Assembly: GCF_003194585.1 (NCBI RefSeq)
Contig: NZ_QHKZ01000002.1
Location: 665,145 to 729,144, forward strand
Origin: Nocardioides daejeonensis
GTDB lineage: Bacteria > Actinomycetota > Actinomycetes > Propionibacteriales > Nocardioidaceae
Reading direction: 5' to 3'
DNA length: 64,000 nucleotides
The translations under genes and the position numbers were made by a program. Each line of letters starts with the position of its first letter. Position 1 is the stretch's first letter. Of this stretch, positions 1 through 9,229 are shown in pieces. A model generated the notes under the pieces. That model ran no database searches, was not told the DNA's origin, and worked only from the letters and a program-made list of their open reading frames with translations.

Positions 1-540
1 CGCCGCAGCCAGGCGCTGGCGCTCGGCCGCGGTGAACCCACCCGCCTCCACGGCGGCCAGCACGTCGGCGTAGTCCGCCGGCGAGGTCACGATGGCCACC
101 GAGGGGTGGTTCTTGGCTGCTGCCCGCACCATCGACGGTCCGCCGATGTCGATCTGCTCAACGCACTCGTCGACCGACGCTCCCGATGCCACGGTCTGGC
201 TGAACGGGTAGAGGTTCGAGACGACCAGGTCGAAGGGCTCGACCTCAAGCTCCTCCAGCTGGGCGACATGGCTCTCGAGCCGACGGTCGGCCAGGATGCC
301 GGCGTGCACACGCGGGTGCAGCGTCTTGACGCGCCCGTCGAGGCACTCGGGGAAGCCGGTCAGCTCCTCGACCCGCACGACGGGGACGGCCAGGCTGGCG
401 ATGAGCTCCGCGGAACCGCCGGTCGACACGATGGTCACTCCGGCCTTGTGCAGCCCGCGGGCCAGCTCCTCGAGACCATCCTTGTCGTAGACGGAGACCA
501 GAGCGCGGCGGATCGGGATGCGACCCTCGGACGTAGTCAT
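1..540 (-). CDS. purH: Bifunctional purine biosynthesis protein PurH, N-terminal part (cut by window edge)
   Basis: The visible 180 residues are the IMP cyclohydrolase (MGS-like) half of PurH, which closes FAICAR to IMP in the last step of de novo purine synthesis; the AICAR transformylase half lies outside the window. Recognisable stretches are '[18 protein letters not shown]', 'STGGSAELI' and '[16 protein letters not shown]', which match the start of the family closely. The start ATG overlaps the purN stop by four bases (ATGA), so the two genes are translationally coupled in the order purN-purH, as is usual in actinobacteria. The reading frame is open to base 1, so the gene is truncated only by the window. 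Confidence 0.95.
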   Translation of the reverse strand, partial: MTTSEGRIPIRRALVSVYDKDGLEELARGLHKAGVTIVSTGGSAELIASLAVPVVRVEELTGFPECLDGRVKTLHPRVHAGILADRRLESHVAQLEELEVEPFDLVVSNLYPFSQTVASGASVDECVEQIDIGGPSMVRAAAKNHPSVAIVTSPADYADVLAAVEAGGFTAAERQRLAAA

Positions 541-1160
541 CGGTTGAACCGGACCTTCCTGTCGGTGATGGTGAATCCTTCGCGGGCCATCCGGCCCACG
601 TTCTCGGTGAGCATGGCGCGCTCGGCGACCTTGATCCGCTCGTGCAGGGAGTCGACGTCGTCGTCGTCCAGCACCGGGACCGCGGTCTGGGCCACGATCG
701 GCCCGGTGTCGACACCCTCGTCGACCACGAAGAGGGTGCAGCCGCTCACCTTGACGCCGTACGCCAGCGCATCGGCCGGGCCGGACATCCCTGGGAACGA
801 CGGAGAGAGAGCAGGATGGGTGTTGACGGTCCGACCACCGAACTCGGCCATGAAGGCCGGCCCGACCAGCTTCATGAAGCCCGCAAGCACCACGATGTCG
901 GGCTCAAACGCGGCGACGCTGCGGGTCAGGACGCGGTCCCAGTCGTCGCGGTTGGCGTAGTCGCCGACCCGCTTCACGAAGGTCGGTACGCCGGCCCGGT
1001 CGGCGCGCCGCAGTCCCTCGATGTCGGAGCGGTCGGCTCCGACGGCCACCACGCGTGCGCCGTACGCCTCGTCGGCACAGGCGTCGAGGAGAGCCTGCAG
1101 GTTGGTCCCCGAGCCGGAGACGAGCACCACCAGGCGGGCGGGGCGGGAGCGGGAGGGCAC
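537..1160 (-). CDS. purN: Phosphoribosylglycinamide formyltransferase (GART)
   Basis: A 207-residue cytoplasmic enzyme transferring a formyl group from 10-formyl-THF to GAR, the third step of purine synthesis. Near the N-terminus is the phosphate-binding '[14 protein letters not shown]'. Around residue 110 is '[12 protein letters not shown]', carrying the catalytic Asn and His of the family, followed by '[11 protein letters not shown]' with the conserved Asp. The family usually has HPS where this protein has HPA. Length is normal. It sits 55 bp downstream of the DUF6350 gene and overlaps purH by four bases, consistent with one operon. Confidence 0.96.
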   Translation of the reverse strand: MPSRSRPARLVVLVSGSGTNLQALLDACADEAYGARVVAVGADRSDIEGLRRADRAGVPTFVKRVGDYANRDDWDRVLTRSVAAFEPDIVVLAGFMKLVGPAFMAEFGGRTVNTHPALSPSFPGMSGPADALAYGVKVSGCTLFVVDEGVDTGPIVAQTAVPVLDDDDVDSLHERIKVAERAMLTENVGRMAREGFTITDRKVRFNR

Positions 1161-1215
1161 GGCCGGAGTTTATCGGCCCCCGGCGGTCTCGGACGCATCG
1201 CCTCCGAGGCGCCGG

Positions 1216-2478
1216 TCAGTCCTCCGTCGCGCTGTGGTCGGATTCCGCGACGAGTGCCTCGTGTCCGCGCCGGAAGAGCCACGTGGCGAGCAGGCCGCCA
1301 AGCAGCCCGCCGAGTCCGAGGGAGACCACTCCGGTGAGCAGGACCTCGCCCACCACGGGTCCGACGTCGGCCATCCGACCCGGCCCCACAGCACCCCCGG
1401 AGAGCGCCGCCAGCAGCCCGAAGGCCGCCCCGGCGAGGGCGCCGGCGACCAGCCCGTGGAGCGCGCCTCGGTCCCAGGCCAGGTAGGGGCGTCGGCGCTG
1501 GACGCGGAAGACCACGATGGCCGCGACGAGCGCCGGCAATGCCATCAGGGCGGGTGCCCAGGCGGGAGTCGGCCCGTTGTCGGGCAACGCCGCCAGCAAG
1601 GGCAGCATCGGCACCGGGCCGACCGCCACGACGGTCGGCGACACCAGGGTTCCGGTACCCACCAGGAAGCCGGGGCCGAGCAGGTAGCTGCCTGCGAAGA
1701 GCACCGCGTTGGGCACGATCGTCAGCATCAGGGCTCCGAAGAGCAGCGCGTCGCCGGCGTCGGTGTGCATCTGCGACAGCACGTTGGCCGCGGTGTCGAG
1801 GTCCGCGACCAACGCCGCCACGAAGACGAGGGCGGAGACGCCGAGGAGCCAGAGCAGGATGCGGGCCGACGTACCCACAGTGGCCCGGACCTCCTCGGGG
1901 AGCACAGGAAGCCAGACGGCAGCCCGGCCCGAGCCGACCGCGATCCCGATCCCGCCGAGCACCAGCGTCAACAGCAGCGACCAGCCGATCACCGCACCCA
2001 GCGAGGGCTCCGCCGCACCGGTCGAGGCGAGCACGCCGGTGAGCGTGATGATCACCAGATAGGAGCAGGCGAAGAGACCGGTTGCGACGGGCACCGTCCA
2101 GTCGCGGTCACCGTCGGCCAGCGCCTCGGCGTCGGGACCGTGTCCCGCGACGTTCTCCCCGAGCCGCAGCGCAGAGCGCCAGACCGACCAGACACAGAGC
2201 AGCGTCACGCCCAGCGGCACGGCGGTGATCCGGACGCCCTCGACCGTCAGCCCCGAGCCGTGGCCGGAGAGCCAGGCCAGCGCCCCCGCGCGGAGCGCGT
2301 CCCGAGGGACACCGTGGCTGCCGGCGTCGGTCACGAACCAGCCGATGACCGCGAGCGTAAGCGCGCCCAGCAGCGGCACACAGGCCGCCACGGCGCCCGC
2401 GAGAGGAGCGAGCACCGGCAGGGGACGAGGTGCGGGCGGGGCGGTCACCCCGCGCGGCGGCTGGATCGTGGTGGTCAT
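1216..2478 (-). CDS. DUF6350 polytopic membrane protein (PerM-like)
   Basis: A 420-residue protein made almost wholly of hydrophobic segments (about ten predicted membrane helices), with a short Pro-rich cytoplasmic N-terminus. I start it at MTTTIQPP because GGGGAG lies just before that ATG; a longer frame upstream has no ribosome site. Its place immediately before purN-purH matches Rv0955-Rv0956-Rv0957 of Mycobacterium tuberculosis, where Rv0955 is PerM, a membrane protein reported to support cell division under stress. The family assignment rests on topology and synteny, not a search. The link to purine synthesis is positional only. Confidence 0.82.
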   Translation of the reverse strand: MTTTIQPPRGVTAPPAPRPLPVLAPLAGAVAACVPLLGALTLAVIGWFVTDAGSHGVPRDALRAGALAWLSGHGSGLTVEGVRITAVPLGVTLLCVWSVWRSALRLGENVAGHGPDAEALADGDRDWTVPVATGLFACSYLVIITLTGVLASTGAAEPSLGAVIGWSLLLTLVLGGIGIAVGSGRAAVWLPVLPEEVRATVGTSARILLWLLGVSALVFVAALVADLDTAANVLSQMHTDAGDALLFGALMLTIVPNAVLFAGSYLLGPGFLVGTGTLVSPTVVAVGPVPMLPLLAALPDNGPTPAWAPALMALPALVAAIVVFRVQRRRPYLAWDRGALHGLVAGALAGAAFGLLAALSGGAVGPGRMADVGPVVGEVLLTGVVSLGLGGLLGGLLATWLFRRGHEALVAESDHSATED

Positions 2479-2587
2479 CTCCCCAGCATCTTCGCCTGCC
2501 GCAGCGACGCGCCACGGCTGCACACGCCGCCGTCGGCCAAACACCCCACCGCTCCGGCCTGGGTCGAACAACTACAGTGTGCCTGTC

Positions 2588-4411
2588 ATGCGAGACCCGG
2601 ACGTGTTCGACGCCTTCTACGCCGAGGCCCGTGGGCGGCTGCTGCTGCAGACCTACGCGTTGACCGGCGACCTGCCTGCGTCCCGGGACGCCGTGCGCAG
2701 CGCGTTCGTGACCGCCTGGCACCACTGGCGCAAGGTCGGTGCGCTCGACGACCCCGAGTCGTGGGTGCGCCCGCAAGCCTGGCGAAGGGCTCAGCGCCGC
2801 CACCAGGCCCGCCCCTGGCACCGGGAGCGGCTGCTGGACGACGACTCACGCGCCACCCTCGACGCACTCGGCTCCTTGACGGTGCAGCAGCGCAAGACCC
2901 TGCTGCTCACCCAGCTGAGCTCGGCCACGACGAGCGGGATGGCGCGCGAGGTCGGGCTGACCGACGAGATCGCCGCTGCCGAGCTGCAGGCCGCGACCTC
3001 TCAGCTGTGCCTGACCCTCGGCATCGTTCCGGCAGAGATCCGACCGACCCTGGAGGCCCTTGCCGAGCGCCTCGCCGAGACCCGGTTCCCGCGGGCCAGC
3101 ATCGTCCGGCGCACCGGTGCCGCGCGACGGCGCCTGCACACGACCGTCGGGGTCGCCGTCAGCATCGCCACGTTGCTGGGCACCGGCGCCCTGGTCTACG
3201 ACGCCGACGAGCTGCCGCCCTTGCTCGGCAGCCAGAGCGACACCACCCAGACGGCGCCGAGGGAGCCCCGGCTGCAGCGTGCCGACCTGCTCAACTCCGA
3301 CGAGCTCGACGCGGCGCTGGCACCGCGACGCACCAAGGGCAGCGGGTCGGTCGACAACAACACCGGCGGAACCGGTATCTACGCCCCCTGCCAAGCCCAT
3401 CCCTTCGCCGTCTCCGGCGGCGAGGCCCAGGCGCTCGTACGCCGGATGAAGGTCGCCGGCAGCCCCAAGCAGAGCACCGTCCAATCCGTGGAGTCCGCGC
3501 CCGACACGGAGAGTGCGCACACCGGCTACCTGCGCATGCAACAGTGGTTCACCGAATGCCGTACGCCGCGGGTGCAGCTCCTCTCGGTCTATCGGCTCGA
3601 CGGGGTCGGCGACGAGGGCATGGTGCTCACCCTCCGCTCCTGGGACGACCCCGTGACCACCCACCAGGCAGCCGTGGTCCGCTCCGGTCGGCTGCTCTCC
3701 TTGGTCCTGCTGCAGCGCCAGAACCGCGCCGACCCCAAGGTCGCGCCGATGCTCGATCTCGCCAGCTCCGCCGTACGCCGGCTGTGCGGCTCCGAGTTCG
3801 CCTCGCCCGACGCGGCGTGCGTGGTCGACCCCGAAGCGGTCCGGATCCCGCCTCCTCCGGCCCGGACGGCGATCGGCATGCTGCAGGTGATCGACCTCCC
3901 GCCGGTCCCTGGTGTGCCACTGCCCTGGGTGGGGGTGAAGCCGGTGAAGCCGGCAACCAACCCCGCAGCCACCCGCTGCGACAAGGCCAGCTTCACCGGC
4001 AAGGGCATCAAGAAGGGCCGGACCCGGACCTTCGTGATCCCCGGCGCCGACGTGCCCACGGAGTTCGGCCTCACCGAGACCATGGGCACCTTCCGCAGCC
4101 AGTCCGCCGCTCGCGCCTTCGTGGCGCAGATCCGCAAGCGGGTCAACGCCTGCGCCGAGGACGACCTCACCACCACCGTGCGTCAACTGGGCGAACACAC
4201 GGCAGGACGCGAGGAGCTGACCTCCTGGCGTATCGACACCGAGGTCTCCGACACCCGCTCGCTGACCCAGCTGATGGCGGTGGTTCGGCGCGGGCGGGTG
4301 GTTGCCCAGGTGAGCTTCACCCCCGGCAGCGACAAGTCACTGGCCGCGGGCGGCTTCGATGCGCTCGCCATGCGTGCCCTCAAACGGATCACCAACCTGC
4401 CTGAAGGCTGA
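2588..4411 (+). CDS. Sigma-70-like domain fused to a transmembrane segment and an extracytoplasmic sensor-like region
   Basis: A 607-residue protein. Residues 5-80 align by eye with region 2 of the SigE-family factor encoded just downstream ('FDAFYAEARGRLLLQTYALT' against 'FDDFYSTSFGRLTSQLYAMI', both followed by a WVR segment). Residues 90-147 resemble region 4, but the recognition helix is degenerate. A hydrophobic helix at about 184-203 follows basic residues. The remaining 400 residues should be outside the cell and contain two modules with paired Cys and a Pro-rich linker. The layout equals a sigma factor joined to its membrane-bound partner. It may be a tethered sigma factor or a degenerate decoy; function unknown. 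TACAGT at 2573-2578 suggests a promoter giving a nearly leaderless transcript. Confidence 0.75.
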   Translation: MRDPDVFDAFYAEARGRLLLQTYALTGDLPASRDAVRSAFVTAWHHWRKVGALDDPESWVRPQAWRRAQRRHQARPWHRERLLDDDSRATLDALGSLTVQQRKTLLLTQLSSATTSGMAREVGLTDEIAAAELQAATSQLCLTLGIVPAEIRPTLEALAERLAETRFPRASIVRRTGAARRRLHTTVGVAVSIATLLGTGALVYDADELPPLLGSQSDTTQTAPREPRLQRADLLNSDELDAALAPRRTKGSGSVDNNTGGTGIYAPCQAHPFAVSGGEAQALVRRMKVAGSPKQSTVQSVESAPDTESAHTGYLRMQQWFTECRTPRVQLLSVYRLDGVGDEGMVLTLRSWDDPVTTHQAAVVRSGRLLSLVLLQRQNRADPKVAPMLDLASSAVRRLCGSEFASPDAACVVDPEAVRIPPPPARTAIGMLQVIDLPPVPGVPLPWVGVKPVKPATNPAATRCDKASFTGKGIKKGRTRTFVIPGADVPTEFGLTETMGTFRSQSAARAFVAQIRKRVNACAEDDLTTTVRQLGEHTAGREELTSWRIDTEVSDTRSLTQLMAVVRRGRVVAQVSFTPGSDKSLAAGGFDALAMRALKRITNLPEG

Positions 4412-4484
4412 TGCAACCCGACCCGGTCCCCAGGCGTATCCCCGGTGACACCGAGCACGATGGAACGGAAAGGGGGACCCGGCT

Positions 4485-4991
4485 GTGACTGAGGAGGAGT
4501 TCGACGACTTCTACTCGACGTCGTTCGGGCGGCTGACCAGCCAGCTCTACGCGATGATCGGGAATCGCGACGAGGCCCAGGAGTGCGTCCAGGAGGCGTT
4601 CGCCAAGGCCTGGTCCCACCGCAGGAAGCTGCAGCGGACCGAGCACCCGGAAGCGTGGGTGCGCACCACGGCCTATCGGCTGGCGGTGAGCCGCTGGCGG
4701 CGCACCAAGCTGTCGGGCCGGGTGCATGACCGGAGCGTCGCCGTACCGGTGACGACGGCCGGGCCGAACGAGAACCACGTGGCTCTCGTGGAGGCGCTCC
4801 GGCAGCTGCCGGAGGCACAGCGCCGGGCGCTGGTGCTGCACCACATGTGCGACCTGCCGGTCGAGGAGGTGGCCCGGGAGACCGGCGCCCCCGCCGGCAC
4901 GGTGAAGGCGCGGCTCTCCCGCGGACGCACGGCGCTCCACGACCTGCTCAACCCAGACCATGACCTCACGGAAGGAGTGACCGGTGTCTGA
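4485..4991 (+). CDS. SigE-family (ECF) RNA polymerase sigma factor
   Basis: A 168-residue sigma factor with a GTG start preceded by AGGGGG. Region 2 covers residues 5-72 ('DEAQECVQEAFAKAW', then the EAWVR element). Region 4 covers roughly 100-155, with 'LPEAQRRALVLHHM' and a helix-turn-helix 'EEVARETGAPAGTVKARLSRGR'. Length is typical of the short SigE-family factors common in actinobacteria. Its 3' end overlaps the next gene, a single-span membrane protein, by eight bases, which is the usual sigma/anti-sigma arrangement. The target promoter is not evident. Confidence 0.93.
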   Translation: MTEEEFDDFYSTSFGRLTSQLYAMIGNRDEAQECVQEAFAKAWSHRRKLQRTEHPEAWVRTTAYRLAVSRWRRTKLSGRVHDRSVAVPVTTAGPNENHVALVEALRQLPEAQRRALVLHHMCDLPVEEVARETGAPAGTVKARLSRGRTALHDLLNPDHDLTEGVTGV

Positions 4992-6777
4992 TCCGATCAA
5001 GGACCTCGAGGAGTTCCCGACCATGCCGACCACTCCCCTGCCCGCGCACCAGGTACGCCGCCGGGGGGACCAGATGCGACGTCGCCGTACCTTCATGGCC
5101 TCGGTCGCGAGCGTCGCCGCGGTCGCCGTCATCGCCACCGGTGGGTACGCCGTCACGCAACTCGGCGGTGATGACGACACCAGCTCGCAGATCGCGAATC
5201 GACCGACGGCCAACCGCGAGCTCTACGGCTCGTTGACGATGGCCAACCTGATGACCGACGACGACACGTTGCTTCCCGACGGCAGCAGCTGGCCCGAGGG
5301 CCTCCGCGCCGAGGGCGACGGACAGGCGGTCGCCAACATGTGCCAGCAGGAGTCCTACACCGGCCTGGGCGCCACCACCGTCTTCGTCGGACAGTGGAAC
5401 TCCGAGGCGCTCTACCTCTCCCAGGCCGTCGCCCAGTTCAAGGACGCCGACGCCGCCCAGCAGGCGGCCACGACGATCAAGGGCTGGCTCGCCGACTGCA
5501 CGCCGGACGAGCTCTCACGCGACTACCGAGCCGAAGAGCCGAAGAGCATCCAGGTCGCGGACGGCGTCGTGGCCGACACCGTGGTCTCCACCTGGACCTA
5601 CACCGGCGAGGAGGGCGGCGAGGTCTACGCCGACCACCTGATGGTGACCGGAGTGCTGCTGACCGGCAACCGACTCTCCGTGATCACCCACGAGATGCCG
5701 GCCGCCCAGCAGGACCCGGCGTCCGCAGTCGAGCGGATGCTGCCGATCGCCGCGGGTCGCCTGGTCACCGAGGCCCCGGAGCAGTCACCGCCCGCTCAGG
5801 GCGGAGTAGGTGTGCTTCCCGACTCGATCGACCTGGCTCAGGGGTACCCGCGGACCAACGGAGACGGTTCACCGGTCGAGGTCGCCTCCAAGATCACGGA
5901 GCAGAGCGGCGTGATGGCATTCGACCTGTGCCGCTCACCGGCTTGGGACCCGAGCGAGGCGCTCGACCTGCGGGGCGTCACCTACACCGGGGAGGCGGAG
6001 GACCTGCGCTCCCGCGCACTCGCTCTCTATCCCGACGAGGCCGCGGCAGAAGCAGCCATCACCCGGATCCACGAGGCGGTCGACGCCTGCGCGGAGGAGG
6101 GGGCCGGCGACGGCGGCGTGACCACGCTGGTGCACGCCCCGACGCAGGTGCGGGCGGGCGACTCCGGATTCGGCTTCACCACCCGGTACCGGACCGAGGA
6201 GCAGGGGCTCGACCCGGGCCTGACCACCTACCAGTTCGCCCGGGTGGGCAACCTGGTGCTGGTCGCGATGGAGTACGGCGAGGGCGGCTTCCAGCTGGAG
6301 CAGCAGGTGCAGCAGCTGGACGAGGCCACGGAGCCGATCGTGGAGGAGATGCGTGCCGCTCTCAACCCCACCGCGGCGACCCTCGACGCTGACGGCTACG
6401 GTCCGCTCGTGCTGGGGCAGCCGGCACCGAAGACCGGAGCGGAGATCGTCGAGGGGAAGCTCGTCCGGGAGGGCTGTGGTCCGGTCGTCTGGGAGCTGCC
6501 CGCCGGTGAGCGGGTGAGCACATCCGTCTCGGCCAACCTCGGCGTCGCGGTGATCTTCCTCGGCCCCGACCAGCGCACCCCCGAGGGGGTGGGCCTCGGC
6601 AGCACCCGTGCGGAGGTGCTCGCCGCCTACCCCGACGCGACCTACAGCAAGGAGCACAACGCCTATGCCGTGTCGCCCGAGGGGCAGGCGGACCGGCGAT
6701 GGGAGTTCTTCCTCGACGCCGACGACACGGTCACCGAGGCCGACCTGCAGCTGAACAACCAGGACTGCGTCGGCTGA
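4984..6777 (+). CDS. Single-span membrane protein, probable anti-sigma or sensor partner of the upstream sigma factor
   Basis: A 597-residue protein (GTG start) with a short cytoplasmic tail of about 37 residues rich in Arg, one membrane helix at about 38-57 and a large acidic extracytoplasmic region. That region contains two related modules (about residues 80-265 and 275-455) and a C-terminal domain with paired Cys. There is no zinc-binding anti-sigma HxxxCxxC motif in the cytoplasmic tail, so it is not a classical ZAS protein. The eight-base overlap with the sigma gene is the main argument for an anti-sigma or signal-input role. No enzymatic motif is seen. Confidence 0.7.
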   Translation: MSDPIKDLEEFPTMPTTPLPAHQVRRRGDQMRRRRTFMASVASVAAVAVIATGGYAVTQLGGDDDTSSQIANRPTANRELYGSLTMANLMTDDDTLLPDGSSWPEGLRAEGDGQAVANMCQQESYTGLGATTVFVGQWNSEALYLSQAVAQFKDADAAQQAATTIKGWLADCTPDELSRDYRAEEPKSIQVADGVVADTVVSTWTYTGEEGGEVYADHLMVTGVLLTGNRLSVITHEMPAAQQDPASAVERMLPIAAGRLVTEAPEQSPPAQGGVGVLPDSIDLAQGYPRTNGDGSPVEVASKITEQSGVMAFDLCRSPAWDPSEALDLRGVTYTGEAEDLRSRALALYPDEAAAEAAITRIHEAVDACAEEGAGDGGVTTLVHAPTQVRAGDSGFGFTTRYRTEEQGLDPGLTTYQFARVGNLVLVAMEYGEGGFQLEQQVQQLDEATEPIVEEMRAALNPTAATLDADGYGPLVLGQPAPKTGAEIVEGKLVREGCGPVVWELPAGERVSTSVSANLGVAVIFLGPDQRTPEGVGLGSTRAEVLAAYPDATYSKEHNAYAVSPEGQADRRWEFFLDADDTVTEADLQLNNQDCVG

Positions 6778-6800
6778 GGCCACCGCGTCCGAGATGACGG

Positions 6801-6830
6801 AAGGCCGCCCCGGTTCACCGGGGCGGCCTT
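6801..6830. terminator. Strong bidirectional terminator hairpin
   Basis: Perfect 13-bp arms (AAGGCCGCCCCGG and its complement) with a 4-base loop TTCA, 24 bp after the stop of the membrane protein and 44 bp beyond the sucD stop. It lies between two convergent genes and can serve both. Confidence 0.9.
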
Positions 6831-6873
6831 CTCGTTGCTCTCCGTGAGCCTGGTGGCCTCGGAGTGCGTTGGG

Positions 6874-7755
6874 TCACAGACCCTTCATGATCTCCCGCAT
6901 GAGCTCAGCGGTCTCGGACGGCGTCTTGCCGACCTTGACGCCGGCGGCCTCGAGGGCCTCCTTCTTCGCCTGCGCGGTGCCCGAGGAGCCGGAGACGATG
7001 GCGCCGGCGTGGCCCATGGTCTTGCCCTCCGGGGCGGTGAAGCCCGCGACGTAGCCGACGACCGGCTTGGTCACGTTCTCCTTGATGTACGCCGCAGCCC
7101 GCTCCTCGGCGTCGCCGCCGATCTCGCCGATCATCACGATCGCCTTGGTCTCCGGGTCGTTCTCGAAGGCCTCGAGGGCGTCGATGTGCGTGGTGCCGAT
7201 GATCGGGTCTCCACCGATGCCGATGGCGGTGGTGAAGCCGAAGTCACGCAGCTCGTACATCATCTGGTAGGTCAGGGTGCCCGACTTGGAGACCAGGCCG
7301 ATGGGGCCCTTGCCCGCGATGGTGTGCGGGGTGATGCCGGCTAGCGACTCGCCGGGGCTGATGATGCCCGGGCAGTTGGGGCCGATCATCCGGGTCTTCT
7401 TGCCGTCGAGGTAGGCGAAGACCTCGGCCGTGTCCTGCACCGGGACGCCCTCGGTGATGACCACCAGGAGCGGGATCTCGGCGTCGATGGCCTCGATGCA
7501 GGCGGCCTTGGTGAAGGCCGGCGGCACGAAGGCGACGGACACGTTGGCGCCGGTCTCCTTCATGGCCTCTTCGACGGTGCCGAAGACCGGGAGGGTCTTG
7601 CCGTTGAGCTCAACGGTGGTGCCGGCCTTGCGAGCGTTGACGCCGCCCACGATGTCCGCGTCGGCCTGGAGCATCAGGTCGGTGTGCTTGGAACCCATGC
7701 CACCGGTGATGCCCTGGACGATGATCTTGGAGTCCTTGTTCAGGTAGATCGTCAT
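6874..7755 (-). CDS. sucD: Succinyl-CoA synthetase alpha subunit
   Basis: A 293-residue subunit that binds CoA and carries the phosphohistidine of the TCA-cycle ligase converting succinyl-CoA to succinate with ATP/GTP formation. Visible are the N-terminal CoA-binding Rossmann start '[15 protein letters not shown]', '[14 protein letters not shown]', and '[14 protein letters not shown]' with the active His near residue 243. Full length. It follows sucC by 17 bp, so the two subunits are co-transcribed. Confidence 0.97.
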   Translation of the reverse strand: MTIYLNKDSKIIVQGITGGMGSKHTDLMLQADADIVGGVNARKAGTTVELNGKTLPVFGTVEEAMKETGANVSVAFVPPAFTKAACIEAIDAEIPLLVVITEGVPVQDTAEVFAYLDGKKTRMIGPNCPGIISPGESLAGITPHTIAGKGPIGLVSKSGTLTYQMMYELRDFGFTTAIGIGGDPIIGTTHIDALEAFENDPETKAIVMIGEIGGDAEERAAAYIKENVTKPVVGYVAGFTAPEGKTMGHAGAIVSGSSGTAQAKKEALEAAGVKVGKTPSETAELMREIMKGL

Positions 7756-7772
7756 TGTTCAAGTTCTCCGTT

Positions 7773-8939
7773 TCAGATGTTCGCGAGCTCGGCGGCCTTG
7801 TCGGCCGCTCCGTCCATGGTGTCGACCTGCGTCACGAGCGGGTGGTTCAGCTCGTCGAGGATCGCGCGACCCTGCTCGACGTTGTTGCCGTCGAGGCGGA
7901 CGACGAGCGGCTTGGTGGCCTTGTCGCCGAGGATCTCGAGCGCGCCCTTGATGCCGTTGGCGACCTCGTCGCACGCGGTGATGCCACCGAAGACGTTGAC
8001 GAAGACGCTCTTGACCTGCGGGTCGTTGAGGATCACGTCGAGCGAGTTGGCCATGACCTGCGCGTTGGCGCCGCCGCCGATGTCGAGGAAGTTGGCGGGC
8101 TTCACGCCGCCGTGGTTCTCACCGGCGTAGGCGACGACGTCGAGGGTCGACATGACCAGACCCGCGCCGTTGCCGCAGATGCCGACGGAGCCGTCGAGCT
8201 TGACGTAGTTGAGGCCGAAGTCCTTGGCCTTGGCCTCGAGCGGGTTCGCCTCCTCGCGGATCTCGAACTGCTCGTGGTCGGGGTGACGCACCTCGGAGGC
8301 GTTGTCGTCGAGCGACACCTTGCCGTCGAGGGCCTCCAGCTTGTCGCCCTCGAGGCGAGCCAGCGGGTTGACCTCGACGAGGGTGGCGTCCTCCTCGACG
8401 TACACCTTCCAGAGCTTCTGGACCATCTCGATGGCCTGGTCGCGCAGCGCGGCCGGGAACTTGGCCTCGTCGACGATCGCGGCGGCCTTCTCCGGGGTGA
8501 CGCCCTCGAGCGCGTCGACCGGGATCTTCTTCACGGCGTCGGGGTTGGTCTTGGCGACCTCCTCGATCTCCACGCCGCCCTCGACCGAGGCGATGCACAG
8601 GTGCGAGCGGTTGGCGCGGTCGAGCAGGAACGAGAAGTAGTACTCCTCCACCGGCGGGGTCGCCGGCGTGACCAGGACCCGGTTGACGGTGAGGCCCTTG
8701 ATCTCCATGCCCAAGATGTTGGACGCGTACTCGTACGCCTCGTCGGCGGTCTTCGCGAGCTTCACGCCACCCGCCTTGCCACGGCCACCGGCCTTGACCT
8801 GCGCCTTGACGACGGTGACGCCGCCGATCTGCTCGGCGGCCGCCTTGGCGTCCTCGGCGGTCTCGACGACCTTGCCGAGGGTGGTGGCCACACCGTGCTT
8901 GGCGAAGAGCTCCTTCGCCTGGTACTCCATCAAGTCCAC
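7773..8939 (-). CDS. sucC: Succinyl-CoA synthetase beta subunit (ADP-forming)
   Basis: A 388-residue ATP-grasp subunit. I use the GTG at 8939 ([12 protein letters not shown]...) rather than the internal ATG three codons later: AAGGA at 8952-8948 is eight bases upstream of this GTG, and actinobacterial SucC proteins begin MDLxEYQ. Hallmarks are '[17 protein letters not shown]' (nucleotide binding), 'LEVNPLA'-type '[10 protein letters not shown]', '[10 protein letters not shown]' and the C-terminal '[12 protein letters not shown]'. First gene of the sucCD operon. Confidence 0.96.
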   Translation of the reverse strand: MDLMEYQAKELFAKHGVATTLGKVVETAEDAKAAAEQIGGVTVVKAQVKAGGRGKAGGVKLAKTADEAYEYASNILGMEIKGLTVNRVLVTPATPPVEEYYFSFLLDRANRSHLCIASVEGGVEIEEVAKTNPDAVKKIPVDALEGVTPEKAAAIVDEAKFPAALRDQAIEMVQKLWKVYVEEDATLVEVNPLARLEGDKLEALDGKVSLDDNASEVRHPDHEQFEIREEANPLEAKAKDFGLNYVKLDGSVGICGNGAGLVMSTLDVVAYAGENHGGVKPANFLDIGGGANAQVMANSLDVILNDPQVKSVFVNVFGGITACDEVANGIKGALEILGDKATKPLVVRLDGNNVEQGRAILDELNHPLVTQVDTMDGAADKAAELANI

Positions 8940-9229
8940 GTGACTGATCCTTAAGGTTTGCTGTTCGCGACAGTTCGGGGGGAACTCCCGGACGGAAACT
9001 CCGCGCACCCGACCCTCAGGCACCTTAGACCCGGAGGCGGGTCAGCCACCAAAGCGGGCCGACCGTTGGGACGCGATGAAACGCAGATCACATCCGCCGT
9101 TCGCCTGCGGGGCACGTGGTGTTTCCTCCACAATCACTGGGACCACCGATTTCCCCCGAGCTTCGGCCTCCGCTACTCTCGCTGAGGCTCTGACCGCCGA
9201 TGACCGACCAGGAACAGGGGCATAGCTGC
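8940..9229. other. Divergent intergenic region between sucC and the M23 peptidase
   Basis: About 290 bp without a convincing gene. It must hold the sucCD promoter (minus) and the peptidase promoter (plus). TACTCT at about 9174-9179 is a possible minus-10 for the peptidase. I looked for a c-di-AMP (ydaO) riboswitch, frequent before actinobacterial cell-wall hydrolases, and did not recognise one. Confidence 0.5.

Noticed and set aside
1021..4404. Plus-strand open frame of 1127 codons
   Set aside because: It runs antisense to the DUF6350 gene and out of frame through the sigma-like fusion gene. Its composition is Arg/Gln/His/Pro-rich without any domain, typical of shadow frames in high-GC DNA.
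7755..8954. Plus-strand open frame of 399 codons opposite sucC
   Set aside because: Exact antisense of a well-conserved gene, with repetitive Leu/Val/Asp composition and no recognisable domain.
8940..9229. c-di-AMP (ydaO) riboswitch before the M23 peptidase
   Set aside because: Expected from related genes but none of the conserved segments could be read with confidence.
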